From NCBI GenBank assembly GCA_002298785.1, contig DBMR01000125.1, forward strand, positions 1 to 53,749: 53,749 nucleotides of DNA. The letters run 5' to 3'. Shown piece after piece: positions 8,308 through 16,764 of the stretch. The notes beneath the pieces are model-generated. The model ran no database searches and had not been told where the DNA came from. It saw nothing but the letters and a program-made list of their open reading frames with translations. Numbering within the stretch: the first letter of the stretch is position 1; each line of letters begins with the position of its first letter. The stretch comes from Verrucomicrobia subdivision 3 bacterium UBA693. Its GTDB lineage: Bacteria; Verrucomicrobiota; Verrucomicrobiia; Limisphaerales; UBA8199. The translations under genes were made by a program, and so were the position numbers.

Positions 8308-11300
8308 TTAAGGCAGTTTTTCCACGCGATAAAACCGACTCGTCACCTGGGCAGCCGAGGCATCGGTAAAATCGGTGTTGGTGCCAGTTGACTCCAGTAT
8401 GGGGCCGACGTTGTTCCAGGTGCCGCCGCCGAGAATGTCGCGGTATTGGATCTGAAACCGATCGCCAGGGCTATTCGTCCAGGAGAGGTGTGGCAAACCG
8501 AGCTTCAGGTCGAAGGTGATAAGAAACTGCGGCGCGACCGCCGATCCAGTCACTGTGAGCGTAAAGGCGTTTGCCGTGTAGTTGGTTTCCCAGCTGAATC
8601 CTACCGGCAAAGCCACGCCCAAGAAGAGACCGGTTCTCGAGCCAAACCGCGCCACAGTGAACACATCACCCGAATTTGGGGTGTAACCGTTGAGGTTCGC
8701 GGAAAAAGTGCCTTTCAGTGAAGCCGCACCACGAAGAATCACCTGGCCACTGCTGCCCGGGCCATTGAGGGCACAATTAATGCGACCGCCAGTAAGGTCA
8801 TACGGTTGCAGGAAGCTGATGACGCCCGTTTGCACATCCACGATGCCACGATTCCAAAAGGGAACCTCCACTGAATTGGTACCGGTGCCCACCGATTTGC
8901 GCAGGATCCCCAGGTTGTGTATTAACTCTGAGCCCAATCCGTAATTGGCAAGCGCCGACTCGCTTTGGAAATCCACCAATCCGCCCGCCAGGTTATATAA
9001 TTGACCATCACGGAAGCGGAGATCGCCGCGTAGCAATTGACAGTTACCTTGATTGGTCACGATCCCCTCGAGGTCGTAAAGAGTACCGATGGAGCCTTTC
9101 AGGACAACACTCGAATCTGCGGCTAGAGTGATAGTCCCCCCCGGCACTCCGAGGATCCCAGAGACCCAGACCCAGGAGCCGTGAATCGTCGCATTTCCAC
9201 CGGCGAGCCTGGCTCCGGACAGGCGAGCGTTCGTCGTATTGATGCTGGTGTTGATGGCAAAAGTGCCGGAAGAAAACGCATTCGTCCCTACGCCGGTAAA
9301 GGTTGAGCCTGGTCCCAGGCTGCCGCCACCTGCCCACTCCAGGGTGCCTGCGACGGCCGCGGCATCGATTACCCCGAAATTAGATAAAGCCACATCCACG
9401 GTGCTGACACCGGCACCTGCGGACTTCCGAATGGTCCCCAGGTTACTGATCAACTCGCCACCTTGACCGTAATCTGCCAAATCCGCGTCACTTTGAAAAT
9501 CGATGGTCCCGCCAGGCAGGTTGTACACCTGACCACCCCGGCATCTCCAATTTCCACTCAGCAGCTGAATCTTTCCTAAATTCGTAATGGCTCCCTCCTG
9601 GTCATAGGGAACACCCAAGGCCCCTTTCAGGGTGAGCACCGCATTTGCCGCGAGCGTGAGTGTGCCATCCGGCTGTCCCAGATAGCCGCTGGTCCAGAGC
9701 CACGAGCCACCGAGTGTGCCGTTCCCACCGGAGAGGATCGCCCCCGCCAATCGACCGTTCGGCACGTTGATGGCGGTCGTGATCTCAAACGTGCCGCCGG
9801 AAAACTGATTAGTACCTGTGCCGGTAAAAAGAGAACCCGACTCCAAACTGCCACCCTTGCTCCAGTCCAGCGTGCCTTGCGCCGCATCGATATTACCCTG
9901 GTTTTGGAAGAGCACATCCACGGTGCTCAAGCCGGTGCCGCCAGATTTGCGAATGATCCCCTGGTTTCGGAGTTGCTCGTTCCCCGCACCATAGTTCAAC
10001 AAATCTGAGTCACTCTGGAAATCAAGGTACGCTCCTGGCAAAATATAAATCTGGCCGTCCCGGCAACGAAGGTTGCCTGTTAGAATTCGAATCACACCGC
10101 CATTGGTAATCGCCCCCATCTGGTCGTAGGACGTTCCCACGCTCCCCTTGAGAGTGAGCACACCGTTCGCCGCCAGCGTCAATGCGCCATCTGCCTGGCC
10201 GATCGAACCACTCGTCCAAACCCAGGAACCGGCCATCGTCCCATCTCCGCCAAAGACGTTCGCACCGGCGATGCGCGCGTTCGGTATATTCACGGGTGCA
10301 GTGATGCTGAAAGCGCCGCCGGAAAACAGGTTGGTGCCTGTGCCCGTGAAAAGAGAGCCTGGCTCGAGGCTGCCTCCGTTGCTCCAGTCCAATGTGCCTT
10401 GCGCCGCATCGATATTACCCTGGTTTTGGAACAGCACGTCGACCGTGCTCAAGCCAGTTCCGCTCGATTTGCGGATCGTGCCCTGGTTGGACAGCAATTC
10501 GGAACCGGCGCCATAATTCACCAGATCCGAATCGCTCTGAAAGTCCAACATCCCTCCGGCGACGACGTACAGTTGGCCACTGCGGCAGCGCAAGTTTCCC
10601 GTAAGAATCTGGATCGTGCCCGCGTTCGTGAGAGCGCCCATCAAGTCGTAGGAAGTGCCGATGGCTCCTTTCAGGGTAAGCACCGCCCCTGCCGCGAGGG
10701 TCAAAGCTGCGTCGTTTTGTCCCAAGGAACCGCTGGTCCAAATCCAGGAACCGTCGATCGTCCCGTCTCCACCAAACACGTTCGCACCGGCAATGCGCGC
10801 GTTGGCAACATTCACGCTGGTATTAAACGCGAAGCTGCCTCCCGAGAATTGGTTGGTGCCGGGACCGGCGAAAGTCGAGCCGGCCTCGAACTCTCCGCCA
10901 TTGCTCCAATCGAGGGTGCCTTGAGCGGCGTTGATCATGCCCAGGTTCGAGATCGGTACGTCGATCGTGGTGATTCCGGTGCCGCCGGATTTTCGCACGG
11001 TTCCCTGGTTGCGTAACGATTCGGTTCCCATGTTGTAATTGACAAGGTCAGAATCGCTCTGAACATCAATCAAGCCACCGGCAAGATTGTAGAGTTGGGC
11101 ACCGCGAAAGCGCAGATTGCCCGTGATCACCTGGATAGTGCCGGCGTTGGTGAGAGCGCCTTGCAGATCATAGATGATGCCGGTAGTGGCTTTCAATTGG
11201 AGCGTGGTAGCGCCATCGAACGAAAACGGGCCGGTAATGCCCCCGCCGCTCCAGACAATGGTCCCACCGCTCACCTGCGTGGCGTCGCTGCCCACCAACT

Positions 11301-11652
11301 GCCCACTGTCGAGCGTGATTTCCTGGTTGACTCCAAGGGCCATTGAGCCATTTACCGTGAGGGTCTTGCCGTTGACACGCAATGCATGAGCGCTGCCATT
11401 CATGATCATCCCGGCCACTGTTGCGTCCACGTCTAAAACCACCACCACTTTCGAGGCGGTGGTCAGCGTGATCCGCGCCACGTCACCCGGGCCGGGCACC
11501 TGCTGCGGCATCCAATTACGAGCCACGTTCCAGTTACCTCCAACGAGGTTGGTCCATTGGATCGTCGCGGCGTTGCACGACCAGACCGCTGCCAAGCAGA
11601 GACTAACCAAAGTGATGAGAATCGAAGTGAATGCGGAATATGCTAGTTTCAT
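8308..11652 (-). CDS. giant secreted repeat protein, beta-helix type
   Basis: 1114 residues from the ATG that opens a clear signal peptide (MKLAYSAF... to SCNA, cleavage near residue 28); an ATG 18 bases upstream falls inside a hairpin. After the signal come GGNWNVARNWMPQQVPGPGD, typical of the start of autotransporter-like beta-strand proteins of Verrucomicrobia and Planctomycetes, then four full 174-176-residue repeats and a partial fifth. The part with GGRINCAL to AFTLTV resembles the closing strands of passenger domains. The last 60 residues (PHLSWTNSPGDRFQIQY to SRFYRV) match a C-terminal domain seen on many verrucomicrobial secreted proteins. No autotransporter barrel or PEP-CTERM is present. 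A surface or matrix adhesin role is inferred. Confidence 0.85.
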   Translation of the reverse strand: MKLAYSAFTSILITLVSLCLAAVWSCNAATIQWTNLVGGNWNVARNWMPQQVPGPGDVARITLTTASKVVVVLDVDATVAGMIMNGSAHALRVNGKTLTVNGSMALGVNQEITLDSGQLVGSDATQVSGGTIVWSGGGITGPFSFDGATTLQLKATTGIIYDLQGALTNAGTIQVITGNLRFRGAQLYNLAGGLIDVQSDSDLVNYNMGTESLRNQGTVRKSGGTGITTIDVPISNLGMINAAQGTLDWSNGGEFEAGSTFAGPGTNQFSGGSFAFNTSVNVANARIAGANVFGGDGTIDGSWIWTSGSLGQNDAALTLAAGAVLTLKGAIGTSYDLMGALTNAGTIQILTGNLRCRSGQLYVVAGGMLDFQSDSDLVNYGAGSELLSNQGTIRKSSGTGLSTVDVLFQNQGNIDAAQGTLDWSNGGSLEPGSLFTGTGTNLFSGGAFSITAPVNIPNARIAGANVFGGDGTMAGSWVWTSGSIGQADGALTLAANGVLTLKGSVGTSYDQMGAITNGGVIRILTGNLRCRDGQIYILPGAYLDFQSDSDLLNYGAGNEQLRNQGIIRKSGGTGLSTVDVLFQNQGNIDAAQGTLDWSKGGSLESGSLFTGTGTNQFSGGTFEITTAINVPNGRLAGAILSGGNGTLGGSWLWTSGYLGQPDGTLTLAANAVLTLKGALGVPYDQEGAITNLGKIQLLSGNWRCRGGQVYNLPGGTIDFQSDADLADYGQGGELISNLGTIRKSAGAGVSTVDVALSNFGVIDAAAVAGTLEWAGGGSLGPGSTFTGVGTNAFSSGTFAINTSINTTNARLSGARLAGGNATIHGSWVWVSGILGVPGGTITLAADSSVVLKGSIGTLYDLEGIVTNQGNCQLLRGDLRFRDGQLYNLAGGLVDFQSESALANYGLGSELIHNLGILRKSVGTGTNSVEVPFWNRGIVDVQTGVISFLQPYDLTGGRINCALNGPGSSGQVILRGAASLKGTFSANLNGYTPNSGDVFTVARFGSRTGLFLGVALPVGFSWETNYTANAFTLTVTGSAVAPQFLITFDLKLGLPHLSWTNSPGDRFQIQYRDILGGGTWNNVGPILESTGTNTDFTDASAAQVTSRFYRVEKLP
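8850..11202 (-). repeat. tandem 522-bp coding repeats
   Basis: Unit borders set at the LTLKG motif: unit 1 10681-11202, unit 2 10159-10680, unit 3 9637-10158 (each exactly 522 bp), unit 4 9109-9636 (528 bp, two extra codons at IDAAAVAG), and a truncated unit 5 about 8850-9108. Units 2 and 3 are the most alike; a run around IDAAQGTLDWS is near identical in DNA as well as in protein, which suggests recent duplication or gene conversion. Conserved landmarks per unit are LTLKG, TSYD, TGNLR, DFQSDSDL, NQGTIRKS, GTLDWS and GSWVWTSG. Confidence 0.9.
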
Positions 11653-11664
11653 AGGCACAAAGGG

Positions 11665-11689
11665 ACCCATCCCTCTCGGGAACCCGGGT
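11665..11689 (-). promoter_or_regulatory. GNRA-capped hairpin in the leader of the repeat-protein gene
   Basis: Read on the minus strand, an inner stem TCCC/GGGA is closed by a GAGA tetraloop and is flanked by an outer ACCC/GGGT stem with an asymmetric bulge. It ends 12 bases before the chosen start codon and holds the only purine-rich, Shine-Dalgarno-like bases (GAGAGGG) in its loop and stem, so it could affect translation. No known riboswitch consensus was recognised. Confidence 0.35.
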
Positions 11690-11955
11690 ACGCCACTATA
11701 TTTGTTTTCCTTCTGAGAACGGAGCTACGGGTCATCTGTACCACTAATGGGGCGCTAATGTCAATAAGAAGCGCAGGTCGAACAACCGGGTGCTCGGTTC
11801 GCATTAATAGTCCGCCGAGCACCGAGAACGGCTCACCGCGTGTTCTTTTGAATCGTATACTCCCCTGCCCCCGGATAGCTGTTAAAGGAGGGTACCACCT
11901 CAACCTGCGCTTGGGAGCCATTGCCAAGCCGCCAGAGTTGACCTAACATTTCAGC

Positions 11956-12333
11956 GTGCAAGCGACTTTATTTCCCCTTAGTGGATGGGAAACGGTTCTG
12001 ATTCTTGCAGTACTGCTGGTGCTCATCGGCGCGAAGAAGCTGCCCATGCTAGGCAAAGGGTTGGGCCGGGGAATATCCGAATTTCGCGACACTACCAGAC
12101 GAGTGGCAGACGAGGCAGATGCTGCGGCTGCTGAGGCCGGCCGGAGTGTAGGAGGGGTATATGGCAAACCGGCGGCCCAGGCGTTGACTCCGGACAACCA
12201 GGTTGCGGAGCTCTATAACCCGGCTGCTTTTCGTAGAAGCCAACGAACAATGAAGCGCATAAAGTCCTTGCTTGTGAGATTTTGGGATTGGTTGTGTCGC
12301 TGCGCGCGCACAATTCCCAACCGGATCCAATAG
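11956..12333 (+). CDS. tatA: Sec-independent protein translocase subunit TatA/TatE
   Basis: 125 residues, GTG start. Residues 10-25 form the single membrane helix (WETVLILAVLLVLIGAKKLP), followed by the family hinge and amphipathic helix GKGLGRGISEFR. This is the pore-forming component that moves folded proteins with twin-arginine signals. The tail is longer than usual and ends with a second Trp/Arg/Leu amphipathic segment (LLVRFWDWLCRCARTI) that I do not know from typical TatA. No tatC or tatB lies nearby. A Tat substrate candidate is encoded at 24745-25719. The GH43 gene begins 41 bases downstream, possibly on the same transcript. Confidence 0.85.
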   Translation: MQATLFPLSGWETVLILAVLLVLIGAKKLPMLGKGLGRGISEFRDTTRRVADEADAAAAEAGRSVGGVYGKPAAQALTPDNQVAELYNPAAFRRSQRTMKRIKSLLVRFWDWLCRCARTIPNRIQ

Positions 12334-12374
12334 CTGCCTTGAATCTCATTCGATTTCCCTCCAGGCTGGTGACC

Positions 12375-13466
12375 ATGACACGCATACGCGGCACCCTGCT
12401 CTTTCAACGCATCCTCTTCGGCGCAACATTAATCGGAGTTTTGGCTCATCCCGCGCCATCCAAGGCCCAACCTGACTCGGCCAAATCAAGCTCACAAAAA
12501 GCCTTTGCCGTCCTCCCGCTGGAGCAATCGGCGAGCCGCAGCGTTATCGCCCGAGACCCTTCGAGCATCGTACAATGTAAGGATGAGTATTGGGTCTTTT
12601 ACACGGGACGAGGCGTACCTTCGTACCATTCCAAGGACTTGGTGAAATGGGAACGCGGACCAGCGGTGTTCAATGCCGCGCCTGAATGGATTGCTAAAAT
12701 CGTTCCCGAGAATCGCAATCTGCAATACTGGGCTCCCGACATCATCAAACTGGGCGACCGGTATCTTCTCTATTATTCGGTTTCATCGTTTGGAAAAATG
12801 ACTTCAGCCATCGGGTTGGCGACTAATCCGACCCTGGACCCGAAAGATCCGGCGTATCATTGGACCGATCAAGGCTTTGTGGTGCGCACGCAGGACGGCG
12901 ACGGCCATAATGCGATCGACCCATCCGTGTTTCATGACCGCGATGGCAGCTTGTGGTTCACTTACGGCTCGTATTGGTCGGGCATCAAACTCCTTCAATT
13001 GGATCCGCAAACCGGCAAGCGCATGGCGCCGGATTCGAAACTGTATTCCCTCGCTTACAATGAATCCATCGAGGCTTCGTATCTCTGCCGGCATGACGAC
13101 TATTACTACCTGTTCGTCAACTGGGGTAGCTGTTGCCAGGGCCCCAAGAGCACCTACAACATTCGCATCGGCCGGAGCAAAGCCATCACGGGCCCATATC
13201 TCGACAAAGCCGGGTTGGACATGCTGCAACGGGGCGGCAGTCAATTCCTAGCAACCACCAACGGACCCTTGATCGGCCCCGGCCATGCCGGAACTTTGAC
13301 TGCGCAAGGGAAGACCTGGTTTACCTCGGACTTCGAAGGCGACTTGCGAATGGATGGGAAGGCGACCCTGGCCATCATGCCCCTGCACTGGAATGCCGAC
13401 GGCTGGCCGGAGGCGACGGTGAACGATGTGAAGAGCGTTCCAGCCACGGATTCAGCGGCAAAATAA
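12375..13466 (+). CDS. GH43-family arabinan endo-1,5-alpha-L-arabinanase-like hydrolase
   Basis: 363 residues. The chosen ATG opens a Sec signal peptide that ends near AHPAPSKAQ (residues 24-32). The five-bladed beta-propeller of family 43 is indicated by the three catalytic acids: base Asp61 (ARDPSSI), pKa-modulating Asp182 (NAIDPSVFHD) and acid Glu233 (SIEASYL). The segments YWAPDIIKLGDRYLLYYS and YYYLFVNWG are typical of arabinanases. It would cut alpha-1,5-arabinan outside the cytoplasm and provide arabino-oligosaccharides. GH43 also contains xylosidases, so the exact substrate is inferred. It follows tatA closely but has a Sec-type, not a twin-arginine, signal. Confidence 0.88.
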   Translation: MTRIRGTLLFQRILFGATLIGVLAHPAPSKAQPDSAKSSSQKAFAVLPLEQSASRSVIARDPSSIVQCKDEYWVFYTGRGVPSYHSKDLVKWERGPAVFNAAPEWIAKIVPENRNLQYWAPDIIKLGDRYLLYYSVSSFGKMTSAIGLATNPTLDPKDPAYHWTDQGFVVRTQDGDGHNAIDPSVFHDRDGSLWFTYGSYWSGIKLLQLDPQTGKRMAPDSKLYSLAYNESIEASYLCRHDDYYYLFVNWGSCCQGPKSTYNIRIGRSKAITGPYLDKAGLDMLQRGGSQFLATTNGPLIGPGHAGTLTAQGKTWFTSDFEGDLRMDGKATLAIMPLHWNADGWPEATVNDVKSVPATDSAAK

Positions 13467-13530
13467 TCCCGGTTGCCGGCGCTTGAATCATCCCGTGAAC
13501 AGCAAGCGGATGGATTTTGATTTGCAGCCA

Positions 13531-13549
13531 GACTCTATTTGATGGAGTC
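13531..13549. terminator. stem-loop between convergent genes
   Basis: GACTCTAT at 13531-13538 pairs with ATGGAGTC at 13542-13549 (one G-U pair) around a 3-base loop. It lies between the GH43 stop and the stop of the small membrane protein gene on the other strand. The uridine tract is missing on both strands, so it is only a candidate bidirectional terminator. Confidence 0.35.
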
Positions 13550-13805
13550 AACCAGTGGGGCCGCGCGAGCGCCCTTTAGCGTGGCGTGAAAACCATAAAA
13601 TCCCGCTGCCGCCAGCAAGAAACGCAATCCTGTCGCCGTAAAAAAGAAATGGCGGCAATGAGAGACGCATTCCATGGAAGAGTAGAACGCACCCTTCAAC
13701 GAGCATCAGGTCGCCGAACCAAGGAATGGCCACCGCAAATCTCTGCGGCCACAGCATGAGCGCCAAATACCAGCAGCCAATGAGAGCAAAAGCCCCAGAG
13801 GCCAT
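13548..13805 (-). CDS. small membrane protein
   Basis: 85 residues with three hydrophobic segments, about 3-20, 28-45 and 58-71, and a basic tail (SRHAKGRSRG). The motifs HGMRLSLPPFLFYGDR and GGSGILWFSR look like conserved loop residues rather than random translation. It starts 21 bases after the stop of the M16 peptidase gene on the same strand and so is probably cotranscribed with it. No family name can be given. Confidence 0.55.
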   Translation of the reverse strand: MASGAFALIGCWYLALMLWPQRFAVAIPWFGDLMLVEGCVLLFHGMRLSLPPFLFYGDRIAFLAGGSGILWFSRHAKGRSRGPTG

Positions 13806-13826
13806 TCTAGGCCAGTCTGGGCCGGA

Positions 13827-16613
13827 CTATTCGGCTACGGCAGGAGCAGGCTTGGCGCTGAAGTCACCCGCCGTGACCACCACCAATTTGGCCAGGTCGA
13901 GATGTCCGCGTAAGGCCGCTACTACCTGCTCAGGCGTCAGTGCTTCGATCCGTCGCTGCAGCGACGCTTCGTATGTCATGGTGCGGTCAGTGTAGCTCAA
14001 GTTGGAAAGCAAGCCGGCCAGTGCGACATCGCTGGAGCGAGCCACTTTCTGTGCTTGCAGGTAGCCCTGCCGTGCCCGGTCCAACTCCTCTTGGGTGACC
14101 CCGTCGCGCAGTAACCGTTCCAGTTCTTCCTTGGCCGCTTTGTCCACTTTCCCAATGTTTTGCGGATTGCTGATCGCCATGATGGTCAGCGTGGCGCGCT
14201 GGTCAAACGGCGACACACTCAGGCTTGAGGCGACGGAATAGGACAGTCCTTCCCGCTGCCGGATGCGATCACCCAGCCGCGAGGAAAGCGCGCCGCTGCC
14301 GAGAATATAATTACCAATAACCACCGCCGCATAGTCCGGGTCGTCATCGCGCAGCGGAAAAATCAGGCCCGCGGCATAAGTCGCATTCGCTTTGTCCGGG
14401 GTGTTGACTTTGTGCTCGCCGGCAGAGACTGGTCCGGGGATGGGCATCGGTATCCGGGCGTAAGGCTTCGCAGCTTTCCAACCCCGCAGGGTTTCAGCCA
14501 AAATTGGCAGGCATTTCTGGGCGTCGAAATCGCCAATAATTGTCAATTCCCCAGCTTGCGACCCGAGATAATCCCGGTACAACGTCACCACCTGTTCGTA
14601 GTTTGCGGCTTTCAGACGGTCGATGGATTCTTCGATGGTCGGCTGATAACGGATATCTTCCTTCGAGTACGGCGCCAATTCCTGCTGCAATAGCCGCGGT
14701 CCGAGCGCGGACGGCTCAGTGCGCATCTGTTCCATCATCGCCAGCCGTTCGCGCCTGGCCACCTCGAATTCTTCGGCCGGTAAAGCGGGCTCACGCAAGA
14801 CCTGCTTCAGGAGACCCAGCACCTCAGGGAATGTATCTCGCTTTGCCTGAATCGAGAATGTGACCGAGCCAACAGCCCCACCGCCGCCGCCACCGCCGCG
14901 ACGACCTCCCCGTCCACCCCCTCGGGCGCCGGCGCTCAGCGTGGCTTTCAAGCGATCCAGTTCGTCTCTCAACTGCTGGTAGCTCAGGTTCTTGGTGCCC
15001 CGCAGCATCAATTCCGGCAAAAAGCCCGCCGCCGACTCGAACCCTTTCAGGTTTTCCTCGTTGCCGTACCGCAGCGTCAATTGGAGATTTACTTCTTCCC
15101 CGCGCGTTTGTTTCGGCAACAACGTCACTTTGATGCCTTCCGGCAACGCCTCGCGTTTGGCGCGCGCCTCCACGTTCTCCGGGGTCGCGTCAAACTCTTC
15201 GCCTTCGGCGATCGCAGCCCGCCCCTGGTAATTGGCCACCAGTGCTTGCAGATTCGGAGTCGCTGGAATCTCCACCCGTTCCGGTTTCTCAGTGGGCAGA
15301 AAGAGGCCGACGCTCCGGTTGTTGCGCTTCAGGTAGCGTGCCGCAGCCGCTTGGACCGATTCGGGCGTCACTTTCTCTATCCGATCCCGATGCAGGAAAT
15401 AAAGTCGCCAATCCCCTTGCGACGCCCATTCACTTAGTGAAATGGCGATCTGGCTGGTGTCCGCTGCAGCCAATTCCCGCGCTTTGAGAATTTGCTGCTT
15501 CGAGCGATTGACCTCTTCGGCGGTGACTCCTTTCCCCCCGACGGCTTCAACAATGCCAATGGCCAAATCGCGCACTTCCTCCGGCGAATTCTCGCGCGGC
15601 ACGGCCGCGTCCACCATGAACAAGCCGGGATCATGGCTCGCGCGGGCGTAGGCCGAGACGCTGGAGGCTTTTCGAGTTTCAACCAGACCTTTGTAGAGCC
15701 GCCCGGAAGGACGCGTGCTTAAGATGTTGGCCAGCACCTGAAGTGGCGGGAGATCTTCATGCGGGCCCGCCGGAATGTGGTAAGCCAGCGCCACCGCTGC
15801 CACATCGCCGACTCGTCGTAGGGTCACCGTCCGATCCCCATCTTGCGCCGGTTCCTCGGTGTAGGTCACCTCCAGTTTTCGATCCGGACGTGGGATCACC
15901 CCGAAGTATTTGCCCACGAGTTCCAGCGCTTTCTTCTCCTCGAATCGCCCGGCCACCACCAGCACCACATTGTCGGGTTGATAGAACTTCTTGTAAAAGG
16001 CCCTCAGGTTTTCCACCGCCACGTTCTCAATATCGCTCCGGTTGCCAATCGTCGGCTTGCCGTAGTTGTGCCAGTGGTAAGCCGCCGCGGCCAGCCGTTT
16101 ACCCAGCACTCCATCCGGAGAATTTTCGCTGCGCTCGAATTCGTTCCTCACCACTGTCATTTCCGACTCAAGGTCCTCCTTCCGAATCAAGCTATTCACA
16201 AGGCGATCCGCCTCCAGATCGAGGGCAAACTCCAGATTCTCATCCGTGGCCATGAGCGTCTCGAAATAATTTACGCGGTCGCTCGAAGTGCTGCCGTTGA
16301 ACTGTGCACCATGCTCCTGCAAGGCCTTCGGGATTTGGGGATGACGTGGGGTGCCCTTGAAAACCATGTGCTCGAGCAAATGCGCCATACCGGTCTCCCC
16401 GTAACCTTCCTGTCGCGAGCCTACCAGCACGGTCAGGTTCACCGTCACTTTCGATTGGGATTTGTCCGGGAATAGCAGTAACCGCAATCCGTTCGCGAAT
16501 TGGTATTCGGTGATGCCCTCAACCGAAGCCAGGCGTCGTGGAGTTTCAGCACCTTGACCAATTTGGGAGAATGACAGCAACAAAGCCAGGGCGGCCCATT
16601 GAAACGTGTTCAT
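13827..16613 (-). CDS. secreted two-domain M16 (insulinase/pitrilysin) zinc peptidase
   Basis: 928 residues with a signal peptide ending near GQGAE (residue 22), so it acts in the periplasm or outside. The inverted zinc motif HLLEH is at residues 78-82 and the third ligand is Glu158 (VRNEFE), the normal 76-residue spacing. A second M16 homology region follows from about residue 480, without its own HxxEH, as in bacterial pitrilysin-like and PqqL-like enzymes. An insert of Arg and Gly only (about residues 567-585) interrupts the second half and is probably a flexible loop. It degrades peptides to small products. A small membrane protein gene follows at once. Confidence 0.93.
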   Translation of the reverse strand: MNTFQWAALALLLSFSQIGQGAETPRRLASVEGITEYQFANGLRLLLFPDKSQSKVTVNLTVLVGSRQEGYGETGMAHLLEHMVFKGTPRHPQIPKALQEHGAQFNGSTSSDRVNYFETLMATDENLEFALDLEADRLVNSLIRKEDLESEMTVVRNEFERSENSPDGVLGKRLAAAAYHWHNYGKPTIGNRSDIENVAVENLRAFYKKFYQPDNVVLVVAGRFEEKKALELVGKYFGVIPRPDRKLEVTYTEEPAQDGDRTVTLRRVGDVAAVALAYHIPAGPHEDLPPLQVLANILSTRPSGRLYKGLVETRKASSVSAYARASHDPGLFMVDAAVPRENSPEEVRDLAIGIVEAVGGKGVTAEEVNRSKQQILKARELAAADTSQIAISLSEWASQGDWRLYFLHRDRIEKVTPESVQAAAARYLKRNNRSVGLFLPTEKPERVEIPATPNLQALVANYQGRAAIAEGEEFDATPENVEARAKREALPEGIKVTLLPKQTRGEEVNLQLTLRYGNEENLKGFESAAGFLPELMLRGTKNLSYQQLRDELDRLKATLSAGARGGGRGGRRGGGGGGGAVGSVTFSIQAKRDTFPEVLGLLKQVLREPALPAEEFEVARRERLAMMEQMRTEPSALGPRLLQQELAPYSKEDIRYQPTIEESIDRLKAANYEQVVTLYRDYLGSQAGELTIIGDFDAQKCLPILAETLRGWKAAKPYARIPMPIPGPVSAGEHKVNTPDKANATYAAGLIFPLRDDDPDYAAVVIGNYILGSGALSSRLGDRIRQREGLSYSVASSLSVSPFDQRATLTIMAISNPQNIGKVDKAAKEELERLLRDGVTQEELDRARQGYLQAQKVARSSDVALAGLLSNLSYTDRTMTYEASLQRRIEALTPEQVVAALRGHLDLAKLVVVTAGDFSAKPAPAVAE

Positions 16614-16764
16614 GCCGCAGATTCTAACTCCCCGAACAGCAACTCAAGCCATTTTTCCGTGCCTCAAAAGGATAGCACCAACGACTGCGCCGTGTTGGAA
16701 TTGCTAAAATTGCCAGCCTGGATTAGCTGGCTAAACACTCGGTAGGAAATGATCTCTCGAAGAA

